DNA from: a virus
Strand: one strand, 5' to 3'
Length of the DNA stretch: 20,696 bases
Virus record (IMG/VR): IMGVR_UViG_3300025598_001756
Coordinates: 1-20,696 of that record
Shown here in pieces: positions 1 to 7,319 of this stretch. The stretch's first letter is position 1. Every line of letters starts with the position of its first letter. A program made the position numbers and the translations under genes. Below the pieces are notes generated by a model. That model was not told the DNA's origin. It did not search any database and saw only the letters and a program-made list of their open reading frames with translations.

Positions 1-2
1 AT

Positions 3-440
3 TTGAACATTAGAATCCCGGCTACTGATGAAGATTTACGTGAGTGCTACGCTGATGCGTTAGCAAGCCAAACAAGCACTTACATAAGATGCACAAGTAG
101 AGAAGCCAAATTAGAAAAAAATCCAACTGTTGTAAATAACAAATGGAAAAAAATAGTCAACGAAGACACTAGTAAAGTTGTAGTTTGTATCGGAGAAGGG
201 TTAACTTACGCTTTAGGTTCATTTGCTGATTCTTCCATTTACTGGACCACAGATCCAACTTCTACATTACCGGAAGAATTAAACTGCTACAAAGAAATTA
301 TTATTTTAGAACCTTATACTGGTAGTTTTATACAAATACCAGAATCATTTACACATAAATCAATCACACGCAGAAATTTTAAAACCGAAAACAAAAAAAT
401 TATGAAACAAAACTTAGGATGGGAGGATTTTATTTTATGA
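3..440 (+). CDS. Transketolase-like protein, C-terminal part (5'-truncated at window edge)
   Basis: The frame is open from the first bases, and the only early start is a TTG at position 3, so this is probably the 3' end of a longer gene. The text around residues 5-35 (IPATDEDLRECYADAL, then TYIRCTSRE) resembles the end of the pyrimidine-binding domain of transketolases. The segment at about 52-65 (TSKVVVCIGEGLTYAL) and the later EIIILEPYTGS resemble the C-terminal domain. Two-subunit transketolase-like enzymes are common in O-antigen and sugar-nucleotide clusters, which fits the SDR, cupin and GMD genes that follow. The stop overlaps the next start (ATGA), which implies translational coupling. 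The assignment rests on weak motif similarity; another thiamine-diphosphate or Rossmann-like protein is possible. Confidence 0.45.
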   Translation: MNIRIPATDEDLRECYADALASQTSTYIRCTSREAKLEKNPTVVNNKWKKIVNEDTSKVVVCIGEGLTYALGSFADSSIYWTTDPTSTLPEELNCYKEIIILEPYTGSFIQIPESFTHKSITRRNFKTENKKIMKQNLGWEDFIL

Positions 441-1045
441 AAAAAATTTTAGTAATTGGATCTAACAGCGATACTGCCAAGGCCACCATGGCTCGTTTAG
501 AAAAAGATCACATAATAGTTAAAATAAACAGAAGCATAGTTGATTTAGCAGATGCTACTGCTAGTGAAAAAATACGAAATTTGCTAGCAATTGAACAACC
601 AGATGTTGTTATTCATTGTGCTGGTGTGTTTGATGTTACTGATGATTTTGATACTATTTTTGATATTAATGTTAAAAGTCACTGGGCAGTTATTAAATAT
701 TATTTTGACAATCCGCCAAATAAATTGATACGATTTATTCAGCATGGGTCAAGCACTTATAAGCAAGGGCGTAGAAAGTGGCCGTTGTATGCGGCTAGTC
801 GTGCCGCACAACATAGCATGTGGCAAGGAGCAAATGAAGCGGCTCCAGAAAATTTTAAATTAGGAATAGTTCATCCTGTGCGAGTTAATACAAAACATGT
901 AGCACACTTGCCACAACCTAACCCAGAACTTTGTTTAGAACCAGATGATGTAGCTGCCGTTATTGAAGACATGGCTCGCAATATGACGGAAAGCTATTGC
1001 GTAGATATGGATTACAAAAAACCAAACAACGCAAATGAATCGTAA
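437..1045 (+). CDS. SDR-family (short-chain dehydrogenase-like) protein
   Basis: A 202-residue Rossmann-type protein. The N-terminus MKKILVIGSNSDTA has the beta1-loop-alpha1 of an NAD(P)-binding fold, with GSNSDTA in place of the usual TGxxxGxG. HCAGVFD (residues 60-66) matches the NAG-type strand-4 motif, HGSS (103-106) supplies the Ser, and YAASR (118-122) sits where YxxxK is expected, with the catalytic Lys replaced by Arg. I chose the ATG at 437 over an upstream start at 419 because a GGGAGG Shine-Dalgarno (421-426) lies in front of it and the start overlaps the preceding stop. It probably acts on a sugar-nucleotide or related metabolite with its neighbours. The Arg substitution may reduce or change the chemistry. 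The substrate is unknown. Confidence 0.75.
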   Translation: MKKILVIGSNSDTAKATMARLEKDHIIVKINRSIVDLADATASEKIRNLLAIEQPDVVIHCAGVFDVTDDFDTIFDINVKSHWAVIKYYFDNPPNKLIRFIQHGSSTYKQGRRKWPLYAASRAAQHSMWQGANEAAPENFKLGIVHPVRVNTKHVAHLPQPNPELCLEPDDVAAVIEDMARNMTESYCVDMDYKKPNNANES

Positions 1046-1451
1046 AATTTTTAGTAAAATTAATAATCAACTACTAGTATCTATTATAAGTACGTACGAA
1101 CAAGATACCCTGCGAGTAGATTCAGCCAGTGAAGCAGAAATTTTGCAAGTTTGTTCTTTAAAATTGCCTGCCGGTAGAAAAGTAAAACCACACAAACATT
1201 TACCGATTAAAAGAGAAACTTTAGGTACACAAGAATGTTGGATAGTTTTAAAAGGTAAATTAAGTGTTCAAATATTTGATATTAACGATGATATCATTGA
1301 AACATTTATTATTAATCAAGGAGATTGCATGACAACATATAATGGCGGGCACACACTAACTGTACTCGATGACGCAGTAGTCGTCGAAGTTAAGAATGGC
1401 CCGTATTACGGATCAGCTCTTGATTCAGCATCGATTGATATTAAAAATTAA
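1035..1451 (+). CDS. Cupin-fold protein, possible sugar isomerase or epimerase
   Basis: A single-domain cupin of 138 residues. The first cupin motif is visible as PHKHLPIK with His53 and His55, followed by Glu67 in the spacing expected for metal binding, then the strand LKGKLSVQIFD. The second motif is GDCMTTYNGGHTL with His106. It begins inside the end of the SDR gene (11-bp overlap), so the two are likely co-translated. Small cupins in sugar-nucleotide clusters are often ketoisomerases or epimerases; context makes that plausible here, but nothing in the sequence fixes the substrate. Confidence 0.7.
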   Translation: MNRKIFSKINNQLLVSIISTYEQDTLRVDSASEAEILQVCSLKLPAGRKVKPHKHLPIKRETLGTQECWIVLKGKLSVQIFDINDDIIETFIINQGDCMTTYNGGHTLTVLDDAVVVEVKNGPYYGSALDSASIDIKN

Positions 1452-1463
1452 CTTAGGAAATAT

Positions 1464-2438
1464 ATGACAAAAACAGCATTTATAACCGGCGTTGCCGGAC
1501 AAGACGGGAGTTACTTGGCTGAGCATCTACTTAGTCTAGGATACCGAGTAACCGGAATCATTAGACGTAATAGTACAGTAGAACATCAACGAAATCGTGT
1601 AGATCATTTGTCTTTGGATTTAGAATACGGTGATTTGCTTGATCAAAGTTCGCTAGAACGTTGTCTTCGCATGTTCCAACCAGACGAAATTTATAATCTG
1701 GCAGCACAGTCTCATGTTCGTATCAGCAGTGACATGCCTCAATTCACTGCGCAAACAAATGCTCTAGGTGTGCTTAACATGCTTGAGGCATATAGAAATA
1801 TTGTGCCCGAAGCAAAATTCTATCAAGCAAGTAGTTCAGAAATGTTTGGAACTTCAGTTGATGCCGACGGTTATCAACGTGAAACAACACCTTTGCGCCC
1901 AGTTAGTCCTTACGGATGTGCTAAAGTGTTTGGATTTAACATTGTACATCATCATCGCAAGGCCTACAAATTATTTGCCGCCAACGGTATTTTATTCAAT
2001 CATGAATCACCAAGACGAGCTAGTAATTTTGTTACCAACAAGGTTGTTAAATCTGCTGTAGAAATTTCATTAGGATTAAGAAATAAATTAGAACTAGGAA
2101 ATATGGATAGCTATCGTGATTGGGGACATTCTTATGACTATGTTAGAGCTATGCATTTGATTTTACAACAAGATACACCAGATGACTATGTAGTAGCCAC
2201 TGGCGAAACTCGAAGTGTACGTGAAATGTGCGAATATGTTTTCACCAAACTAGGATTAAACTATCAAGACTATGTAGTTCAAAATCCTAAATATTTGCGA
2301 CCAGAAGAGTTACCTTATTTAAAAGGTGATAGTACTAAAATTCGAACTCAACTAGGATGGGCTCCTAAATATTCGTTTTACGACTTAATGGATGAAATGA
2401 TAGCTCATTGGCAAGAACAAATTCCCAACCAAAAGTAA
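1464..2438 (+). CDS. gmd: GDP-mannose 4,6-dehydratase
   Basis: This enzyme converts GDP-D-mannose to GDP-4-keto-6-deoxymannose, the entry point to GDP-fucose, GDP-rhamnose, GDP-perosamine and related sugars. The 324-residue protein opens with the NADP-binding loop TGVAGQDG (residues 8-15). It continues with the GMD-typical GIIRRNST, NLAAQSHV (78-85), SSSEMFG (123-129), the catalytic pair Y150/K154 in SPYGCAK, and FNHESPRR. It is somewhat shorter than many bacterial GMDs. An AGGAAAT ribosome site lies just upstream of the ATG. Phages of marine bacteria carry such genes, probably to alter host surface glycans or to decorate virions. It ends the first gene block; a promoter follows at 2464. Confidence 0.95.
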   Translation: MTKTAFITGVAGQDGSYLAEHLLSLGYRVTGIIRRNSTVEHQRNRVDHLSLDLEYGDLLDQSSLERCLRMFQPDEIYNLAAQSHVRISSDMPQFTAQTNALGVLNMLEAYRNIVPEAKFYQASSSEMFGTSVDADGYQRETTPLRPVSPYGCAKVFGFNIVHHHRKAYKLFAANGILFNHESPRRASNFVTNKVVKSAVEISLGLRNKLELGNMDSYRDWGHSYDYVRAMHLILQQDTPDDYVVATGETRSVREMCEYVFTKLGLNYQDYVVQNPKYLRPEELPYLKGDSTKIRTQLGWAPKYSFYDLMDEMIAHWQEQIPNQK

Positions 2439-2463
2439 AGTATTAAATTTGGTAAATCATAGG

Positions 2464-2492
2464 TTGACATTTATACGTATAGAGTTTACAAT
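2464..2492 (+). promoter_or_regulatory. Sigma70-like promoter for the 2520-5842 operon
   Basis: TTGACA at 2464-2469 and TACAAT at 2487-2492 are separated by 17 bp, the optimal spacing. The expected start is near 2499, leaving a leader of about 21 nt before the ATG at 2520. It lies in the only sizeable gap (81 bp) of the first 5.8 kb. Confidence 0.8.
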
Positions 2493-2519
2493 TGAGTATC
2501 TAGTTAGAAAGTAGACACT

Positions 2520-2987
2520 ATGAAATTATCTCAATTTTTCTTAACTGTTCTTGATCGTTTAGGACGTAAACGTATTATTATGGATAGACATAATAACGCT
2601 CCTTATTTAGAACGTTATTATGTTTTTTTAAAAGATAGAAAATGGTTTCCTTTTAATATCTTTGTTCATAAATTTTTAAAATCAGACCCTGACGATGTAC
2701 ATGATCACCCATGGCCTTATGCTACATTAATTTTAAAAGGCGGGTACTTTGAATGGGTGCCCATATTTGATAATGATGGTAAGAAAATCGCAGAAATGTG
2801 CCATTGGCGTGGTGCTGGTCATTTCCGCATTTGTAATGCCAAAAGCTATCATCGTATTGAGTTAGATCCAGAAGTTACTGCTTGGTCATTGTTTATGCCA
2901 GGACCTCAACTAAGAGAGTGGGGATTTTTGGTAAAAAATATTTGGATTCACAATGATGAATATTTAAAAGCAAAGAGTTCGACATGA
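2520..2987 (+). CDS. Cupin-like phage protein with HDHPW motif
   Basis: A 155-residue protein of unknown function. The centre has DDVHDHPWPYATLILKGGYFEW (His61 and His63 followed by a Gly-rich beta-turn) and a later SYHRIEL (His111), an arrangement typical of the two half-sites of a cupin/DSBH metal centre. The N-terminus is basic and hydrophobic (FFLTVLDRLGRKRII). It is first in the operon behind the 2464 promoter and overlaps the HIT gene by 4 bp (ATGA). No strong Shine-Dalgarno is visible. A small-molecule isomerase or hydroxylase-like role would fit the fold, but I cannot name a reaction. Confidence 0.65.
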   Translation: MKLSQFFLTVLDRLGRKRIIMDRHNNAPYLERYYVFLKDRKWFPFNIFVHKFLKSDPDDVHDHPWPYATLILKGGYFEWVPIFDNDGKKIAEMCHWRGAGHFRICNAKSYHRIELDPEVTAWSLFMPGPQLREWGFLVKNIWIHNDEYLKAKSST

Positions 2988-3364
2988 GTGATAAAATCTT
3001 CGATGGCCCGGATGATAAAGGTGATAGTTCAGCTCCGTGGGATAATGTACTACAGGAAGATTTTCACGTGGCGGTTTATTACGATAAGTATCCTTGTACC
3101 CCTGGACACTTGTTGTTTGTTCCTAAATACAACACAACACACATACTAAGTGAAGCATTCAATGACGCATTTAGATATGGGCGAGCAAAAGTCAACAGCG
3201 GTGAGTGGGATGGATTTAATATAGGATTAAACTACGGCGAGGCGGCTGGACAAACGGTTAATTGGCCGCATATACATCTTATACCCCGACACAAAGGAGA
3301 TGTAGAAGATCCAGTGGGTGGTGTAAGAAATACAATACCAGGCAAAGGTAATTATAAAAAATGA
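2984..3364 (+). CDS. HIT-family nucleotide hydrolase-like protein
   Basis: A member of the histidine-triad superfamily, whose members hydrolyse or transfer nucleotidyl groups (for example diadenosine tetraphosphate). CTPGHLLFVPK (residues 38-48) is the typical strand, and GQTVNWPHIHLIPRHKGD (89-106) is the active-site segment. The usual HxHxH triad here reads W-x-H-x-H: the first His is Trp94, while His96 and His98 remain. The C-terminal DPVGGVRNTIPGKGNY matches the tail of Ap4A-hydrolase-like HIT proteins. The length (126 aa) is normal. The start overlaps the preceding stop. Loss of the first His may be tolerated, since the central His is the nucleophile, but activity is uncertain. Confidence 0.8.
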   Translation: MSDKIFDGPDDKGDSSAPWDNVLQEDFHVAVYYDKYPCTPGHLLFVPKYNTTHILSEAFNDAFRYGRAKVNSGEWDGFNIGLNYGEAAGQTVNWPHIHLIPRHKGDVEDPVGGVRNTIPGKGNYKK

Positions 3365-3591
3365 GTAAGACAGCCAAAGACATTACTGACAATCTTATAC
3401 AAAGAGCCATGACAATGAAATTATTTTTAATTAGTCGTCCGGTCGAAAAAAACTGGTTACCAAAAGGTGCGTTGCCGTTTGATGTTAAAGCCAGTAAAGG
3501 CACGGCAACTTTTAAAGTATACGCAGTAAGTGAAAAAGAAGCAGACGATTTAGTAACCCAATATTTAGAGAATGGAGATGTTGATGAGTAA
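3361..3591 (+). CDS. Small conserved-type phage protein, function unknown
   Basis: A 76-residue protein starting in an ATGA overlap with the HIT gene and ending inside the start region of queE. It is basic in the first half (MSKTAKDITDNLIQRAMTMK). The second half (WLPKGALPFDVKASKGTATFKVYAVSEKEADDLVTQYLE) looks like a small alpha/beta fold, ending in an acidic helix. I do not recognise a family. Its position in a coupled operon and its protein-like composition support it as real. Confidence 0.65.
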   Translation: MSKTAKDITDNLIQRAMTMKLFLISRPVEKNWLPKGALPFDVKASKGTATFKVYAVSEKEADDLVTQYLENGDVDE

Positions 3592-4423
3592 AATTAAAGT
3601 ATCTGAATTATTTTATAGCGTTCAAGGCGAAGGGAAATACATGGGCGTGCCTAGTGTCTTCTTAAGAACATTTGGCTGTAATTTTTCTTGTAGTGGGTTT
3701 GGTATGCCAGACGGACAGCAAAGTAAAGAAGCTGAATTTATTGACCCGGTAAAATTTCGTTCCTACAATGACTTACCTTTAGTTTCTACAGGATGCGACT
3801 CTTATGCCTCTTGGCATCCTAAGTTTAAAGATTTTAGTCCATTACTAACGTCAGATGCTATAGTAGAACGCATCATGGAAATACTACCTCATAATGAATG
3901 GAGAGATGAGCATCTTGTTATTACGGGCGGTGAGCCTTTATTAGGGTGGCAACGTGCTTACCCAGAATTGCTAAATCATCCAAAAATGTCAAAATTAAAG
4001 TCAATTACATTTGAAACAAACGGTACACAAGAGCTCGACGAGGAATTTAGAAAATACCTATTTACATGGTCGCAAGATAGAAATAGAAAAATTACATTTA
4101 GCGTTAGTGCTAAATTACCAGGAAGCGGTGAAAAATGGGCATCAGCCATTCTACCAAATACTGTATGTAAATACGAATGGTTCGGTGATGCTTATTTAAA
4201 ATTTGTAGTAGCCACAGAGAAAGATATCTCAGATGCTGAAAGTGCCGCTAATGCTTATAGATCAGCAGGGTTCACTGGTCAAATTTATCTCATGCCAGTT
4301 GGCGGGGTTGAGTCAGTGTATAATTTAAATGCTAAAAATGTAGCATTGGCCGCAATGTCCAGAGGATGGCGATATAGTGATCGACTTCAGGTGCCGCTTT
4401 TCAAGAATGCGTGGGCAACATAA
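3584..4423 (+). CDS. queE: 7-carboxy-7-deazaguanine synthase (radical SAM), QueE-like
   Basis: QueE converts 6-carboxytetrahydropterin to 7-carboxy-7-deazaguanine, a step toward preQ0, which is used for queuosine tRNA or, in many phages, deazaguanine DNA modification. The N-terminus SELFYSVQGEGKYMGVPSVFLR is diagnostic for the family. The cluster-binding cysteines are unusual: Cys32 and Cys36 (GCNFSCSGF) are followed by an insertion, and the third Cys is Cys71 in GCDS, in place of the compact CxxxCxxC. TGGEP lies at 114-118. I chose the ATG at 3584 because GGAG (3574-3577) is spaced 6 nt before it; ATGs at 3572 and 3578 are alternatives. No queC, queD, folE or DNA transglycosylase gene lies in the window. 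Confidence 0.88.
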   Translation: MSKIKVSELFYSVQGEGKYMGVPSVFLRTFGCNFSCSGFGMPDGQQSKEAEFIDPVKFRSYNDLPLVSTGCDSYASWHPKFKDFSPLLTSDAIVERIMEILPHNEWRDEHLVITGGEPLLGWQRAYPELLNHPKMSKLKSITFETNGTQELDEEFRKYLFTWSQDRNRKITFSVSAKLPGSGEKWASAILPNTVCKYEWFGDAYLKFVVATEKDISDAESAANAYRSAGFTGQIYLMPVGGVESVYNLNAKNVALAAMSRGWRYSDRLQVPLFKNAWAT

Positions 4424-4424
4424 A

Positions 4425-4805
4425 ATGTTTGAAAAAATAAAAAAATTATTCAGCGCTAAGGAAGTCGCGGTCGAAGAAACTAAAGAACCCGCAGTTTCTA
4501 AAAGTGAAAAAGAACTGGCAACTGAACGCGGGGAACCTTACGTCAACATACTTAGCATGGACATTGATCCTGCCAATATAAATCAAGGAGCGTTTGAATT
4601 AGATTGGAACGATAAATTTGTGGCAAATTTAGTTAGGGCAGGATATCAAATGAATCCTGCTGATACAGATACCGACATTGTCGACCGCTGGTTCGTACAG
4701 GTTTGTCGCAACGTGGTTCTCGAGACTTATGAGCAATACGAAGCTATGAGTAATCGTGTAGTTAAGTCACGTGACGTCGGCGATGGGCGACGAGAGATAA
4801 GTTAA
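4425..4805 (+). CDS. Phage conserved protein of unknown function
   Basis: A 126-residue protein. The N-terminal 35 residues are charged and low-complexity (MFEKIKKLFSAKEVAVEE). The rest is a compact domain with EPYVNILSMDIDPANINQG, FELDWNDKFV and DIVDRWFVQVCRNV. This pattern resembles a hypothetical protein I associate with T4-like marine phages; I know no function for it. I chose the ATG at 4425, one base after the queE stop, over an upstream in-frame ATG at 4377 inside queE, because the upstream part reads as an out-of-frame shadow of the queE C-terminus. Confidence 0.65.
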   Translation: MFEKIKKLFSAKEVAVEETKEPAVSKSEKELATERGEPYVNILSMDIDPANINQGAFELDWNDKFVANLVRAGYQMNPADTDTDIVDRWFVQVCRNVVLETYEQYEAMSNRVVKSRDVGDGRREIS

Positions 4806-4814
4806 GGAGTACAT

Positions 4815-5279
4815 ATGATATTCAATAAAATTAAAGAATTAAAACAACAAGGTCTTGTTATAGGAATCACATTTAGCACGTTCGATTTATTTCATGCCGG
4901 GCACGTAGCCATGCTCAGTGAAGCTCGCAATCACTGTGATTATCTAATTGCCGGGCTACAAACAGATCCAACTATCGATAGGCCAGATACAAAAAACAAA
5001 CCAATACAAAGTATTGTTGAAAGACAAATACAATTAGCCGCTTGTCGATATGTAGACGAAGTTGTTGTATATCAAAGTGAAAAAGATTTGATAGACTTAT
5101 TGCTTATACTACCGTTGAATGTTCGAATTTTAGGTGTAGAGTACGAAGGCAAACAATTTACTGGTGACAAAGCTTGTTATCAACGTGGTATTGAAATCAT
5201 CTTCAATGGTAGAGACCACAGTTTTAGTTCATCTAGTTTACGTAAACGTGTAGCAGACGCTGAAAATAGAAAATTATGA
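4815..5279 (+). CDS. Cytidylyltransferase-like nucleotidyltransferase (HxGH)
   Basis: A 154-residue protein of the HxGH nucleotidyltransferase superfamily. TFSTFDLFHAGHVAML (residues 19-34) contains the HAGH signature (27-30), and FSSSSLRKRV (137-146) matches the C-terminal SSSxxR phosphate-binding motif. Relatives activate phosphorylated sugars or glycerol-3-phosphate with CTP, or heptose-1-phosphate with ATP. With GMD upstream, a role in making an activated sugar or alcohol for surface glycans is likely. A strong AAGGAG (4803-4808) precedes the start. The stop overlaps the next gene (ATGA). Confidence 0.85.
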   Translation: MIFNKIKELKQQGLVIGITFSTFDLFHAGHVAMLSEARNHCDYLIAGLQTDPTIDRPDTKNKPIQSIVERQIQLAACRYVDEVVVYQSEKDLIDLLLILPLNVRILGVEYEGKQFTGDKACYQRGIEIIFNGRDHSFSSSSLRKRVADAENRKL

Positions 5280-5842
5280 TTTTACTTGTATGCGGAGACG
5301 GACACACCGGGGGATCTCAAGCAGTTAACCAATTTGACTGCGCCGGCGGATATTTAAGTGAGTTACCACACCCTGAAAACTTGGCAGCCAGCTGGGGGAG
5401 ATTATTGAGTGTGAATCTCAAGGCTGGGTTTGATTATCGAGCAAAGCATACACATACCAATTCGATAATTTTAAATGAGGCCAAGGAATGGGTTGATTCA
5501 AATGCCTCTACTGAAAAAATTCTAATCATACAGTGGACAAATTCTACAGATGTAGAAACAGAACATGAAAATATATGGCAATTTCACTTATGGTTAGCGG
5601 AACGCAACATCGCTCATATTTTCTTTAATAGTTATGGTACTTTTTCAACTTGCGCAAACCAACATGACTGGGGAGTTAATTATATAACTCCTTACGATGA
5701 AAATGGAACGTATACTGCTAGGCTAAAAACTGCTGGTTTTGATACTGTGACCAATGAATCACCTTATTTTGGTGCCGATGGGCACATTTGGTGGGGTCAT
5801 TTTTTATTAAAATATATCATTCAAAACAAACTATTAAGTTGA
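5276..5842 (+). CDS. SGNH-hydrolase-like protein, unassigned
   Basis: A 188-residue protein. It opens with a strand-turn ILLVCGDGHTGG where SGNH hydrolases have GDS. Next comes ASWGRLLSVNLK, like the SWP-type segment of that fold, then IIQWTNSTDVE and IAHIFFNSYG. It closes with YFGADGHIWWGHFLLKYI, which recalls the C-terminal Asp-His motif. The order of these pieces fits an SGNH-like fold, but the nucleophilic Ser is not where expected, so enzymatic activity is uncertain. Coupling to the cytidylyltransferase suggests a role in the same glycan or lipid modification. Confidence 0.55.
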   Translation: MILLVCGDGHTGGSQAVNQFDCAGGYLSELPHPENLAASWGRLLSVNLKAGFDYRAKHTHTNSIILNEAKEWVDSNASTEKILIIQWTNSTDVETEHENIWQFHLWLAERNIAHIFFNSYGTFSTCANQHDWGVNYITPYDENGTYTARLKTAGFDTVTNESPYFGADGHIWWGHFLLKYIIQNKLLS

Positions 5843-5867
5843 CTTTTAATGTTGTTTGCGTTATAAT
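5839..5867 (+). promoter_or_regulatory. Sigma70-like promoter directly abutting the exonuclease start
   Basis: TTGACT (5839-5844), a 17-bp spacer and a perfect TATAAT (5862-5867). Only 5 nt (AAGAC) separate the -10 box from the ATG at 5873, so transcription should begin at or within 1-2 nt of the start codon. This predicts a leaderless message. The -35 box overlaps the stop codon of the upstream gene. Confidence 0.8.
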
Positions 5868-5872
5868 AAGAC

Positions 5873-6889
5873 ATGAAACAAAAATACCTACTAGTTGATT
5901 CGGCTAATCTTTTCTTTAGAGCTCGACACGGTGCACATCGTGGAGCAGATACTTCAGAAAAACTTGGCATGGCACTACACATTACTTTAATGGCCGCAAA
6001 TCGCATGGCGCAGAGATTTCAATCTGACCATACAATTTTCTGCTTAGAAGGACGTAGCTGGCGTAAATCGTTTTACAAACCCTACAAAGCTAATCGTGCT
6101 GTTTCTCGAGCTTCTTTAACTGAAAAAGAGCAAGAAGAAGACAAGATGTTTTGGGAGACGTATGATTCACTAACCACGTTTTTAAGTGAAAGAACAAATT
6201 GCAGTGTGCTAAGATGTCCCACTGCCGAAGCCGATGATTTAATTGCCAGATGGATCGCACTTCATCCAGAAGATGAGCATATTATCATTAGCAGTGATAC
6301 TGATTTCGTACAATTACTGGCGCCTAATGTCAAACAGTACAATGGGATTACCGATGAATTGCTAACCATTGATGGGATATTTGATGCCAAAGGTAAGCCG
6401 GTGCTTGATAAGAAAACCAAGCTACCCAAAACAACGCCAGATCCTGCTTGGTTATTATTTGAGAAATGTGTACGTGGCGATAGTACCGACAATGTCTTTA
6501 GTGCATATCCTGGTGTTCGTGAAAAAGGATCAAAGAATAAAGTTGGACTGCGTGAAGCTTTTGAAGATAAAGAGAAAAAAGGATTTGCGTGGAATAATTT
6601 AATGTTGCAACGTTGGAGTGACCCTGATGGAGTCGAACATCGTGTGTTAACTGATTATGAACGTAATTGTACCTTAATCGACTTGACAGCGCAACCCGAC
6701 GATGTTAAACTAGCAGTAGACACTTGTATACGAGAACAAATCAGCCACAAAGATGTTGGGCAAGTTGGTGTTAGATTTTTGCAATTCTGTGGTAAGTATG
6801 ATTTAGTCAAACTAAGTGATAATGCCGACAATTTTAGCAAGTGGATGAATGAAACTTATAAAGGAATACTGAATGACCTTAGTAGCTAA
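5873..6889 (+). CDS. FEN/RNase H-like 5'-3' exonuclease (PIN-like)
   Basis: A 338-residue structure-specific 5' nuclease of the flap-endonuclease type, which in T4-like phages removes RNA primers and flaps during lagging-strand synthesis. Metal-binding acids are visible: Asp9 in LLVDSANLFF, then Glu119, Asp121 and Asp122 in AEADDLIARW, and Asp142 and Asp144 in SSDTDFVQLL. FYKPYKANR (67-75) is the arched basic segment. DSTDNVFSAYPGVREKGSK resembles the helix-hairpin-helix DNA-binding motif (GDxxDNIPGVPGIG-like). It has its own promoter with essentially no leader, and no Shine-Dalgarno is possible. Its 3' end overlaps the next gene by 17 bp. Confidence 0.9.
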   Translation: MKQKYLLVDSANLFFRARHGAHRGADTSEKLGMALHITLMAANRMAQRFQSDHTIFCLEGRSWRKSFYKPYKANRAVSRASLTEKEQEEDKMFWETYDSLTTFLSERTNCSVLRCPTAEADDLIARWIALHPEDEHIIISSDTDFVQLLAPNVKQYNGITDELLTIDGIFDAKGKPVLDKKTKLPKTTPDPAWLLFEKCVRGDSTDNVFSAYPGVREKGSKNKVGLREAFEDKEKKGFAWNNLMLQRWSDPDGVEHRVLTDYERNCTLIDLTAQPDDVKLAVDTCIREQISHKDVGQVGVRFLQFCGKYDLVKLSDNADNFSKWMNETYKGILNDLSS

Positions 6890-7319
6890 ACCTATTATTG
6901 ATAAACAATTTTGGGTGGTACACCAAGATAATCGTAAGGTTGGCAACATCGAAGCGGTCGACGGCGGGTATCAGATAAAAATTGATAATCAAATTATAGG
7001 ACAATATAAAAATATCAAACTAGTAAAAGATATTGTAGAGTTTGAACCAGTAATTCCTGTTGCGAAGAAAAAAGCTACCACCAACGAAGTTTATGGGTAT
7101 AGCATTAGCGGACGAGCACATAATCCCATGTGGTATGTTCAAAAGCAATTACCTGTATATACCAAAACAAAAAAAAGTAAAAGTTGGTATGCTGCCGGTT
7201 GGTATTATGTAAAAAAAGGAAGAGCTTGGAGTACCATGCGGGATCCCAAGTTAATCACATTGCAAAGGTATCCTTACCAAGGACCTTATCACACAAAAGA
7301 AGAGGTAGTAAAACAATGA
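6873..7319 (+). CDS. Phage conserved protein, function unknown
   Basis: A 148-residue protein that starts inside the exonuclease gene. The N-terminal half is a small beta-rich domain (FWVVHQDNRKVGNIEAVDGG, IDNQIIGQYKNIK). The C-terminal half is strongly patterned and basic (YGYSISGRAHNPMWYVQKQLPVYT, SWYAAGWYYVKKG, PKLITLQRYPYQGPYHTKEE). This C-terminal segment resembles a conserved hypothetical protein of T4-like marine phages. No function is known to me. The Trp/Tyr-rich, Lys-rich surface would suit nucleic-acid or phage-protein binding, but that is speculation. It ends with a 4-bp overlap into the MazG-like gene. Confidence 0.7.
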   Translation: MTLVAKPIIDKQFWVVHQDNRKVGNIEAVDGGYQIKIDNQIIGQYKNIKLVKDIVEFEPVIPVAKKKATTNEVYGYSISGRAHNPMWYVQKQLPVYTKTKKSKSWYAAGWYYVKKGRAWSTMRDPKLITLQRYPYQGPYHTKEEVVKQ

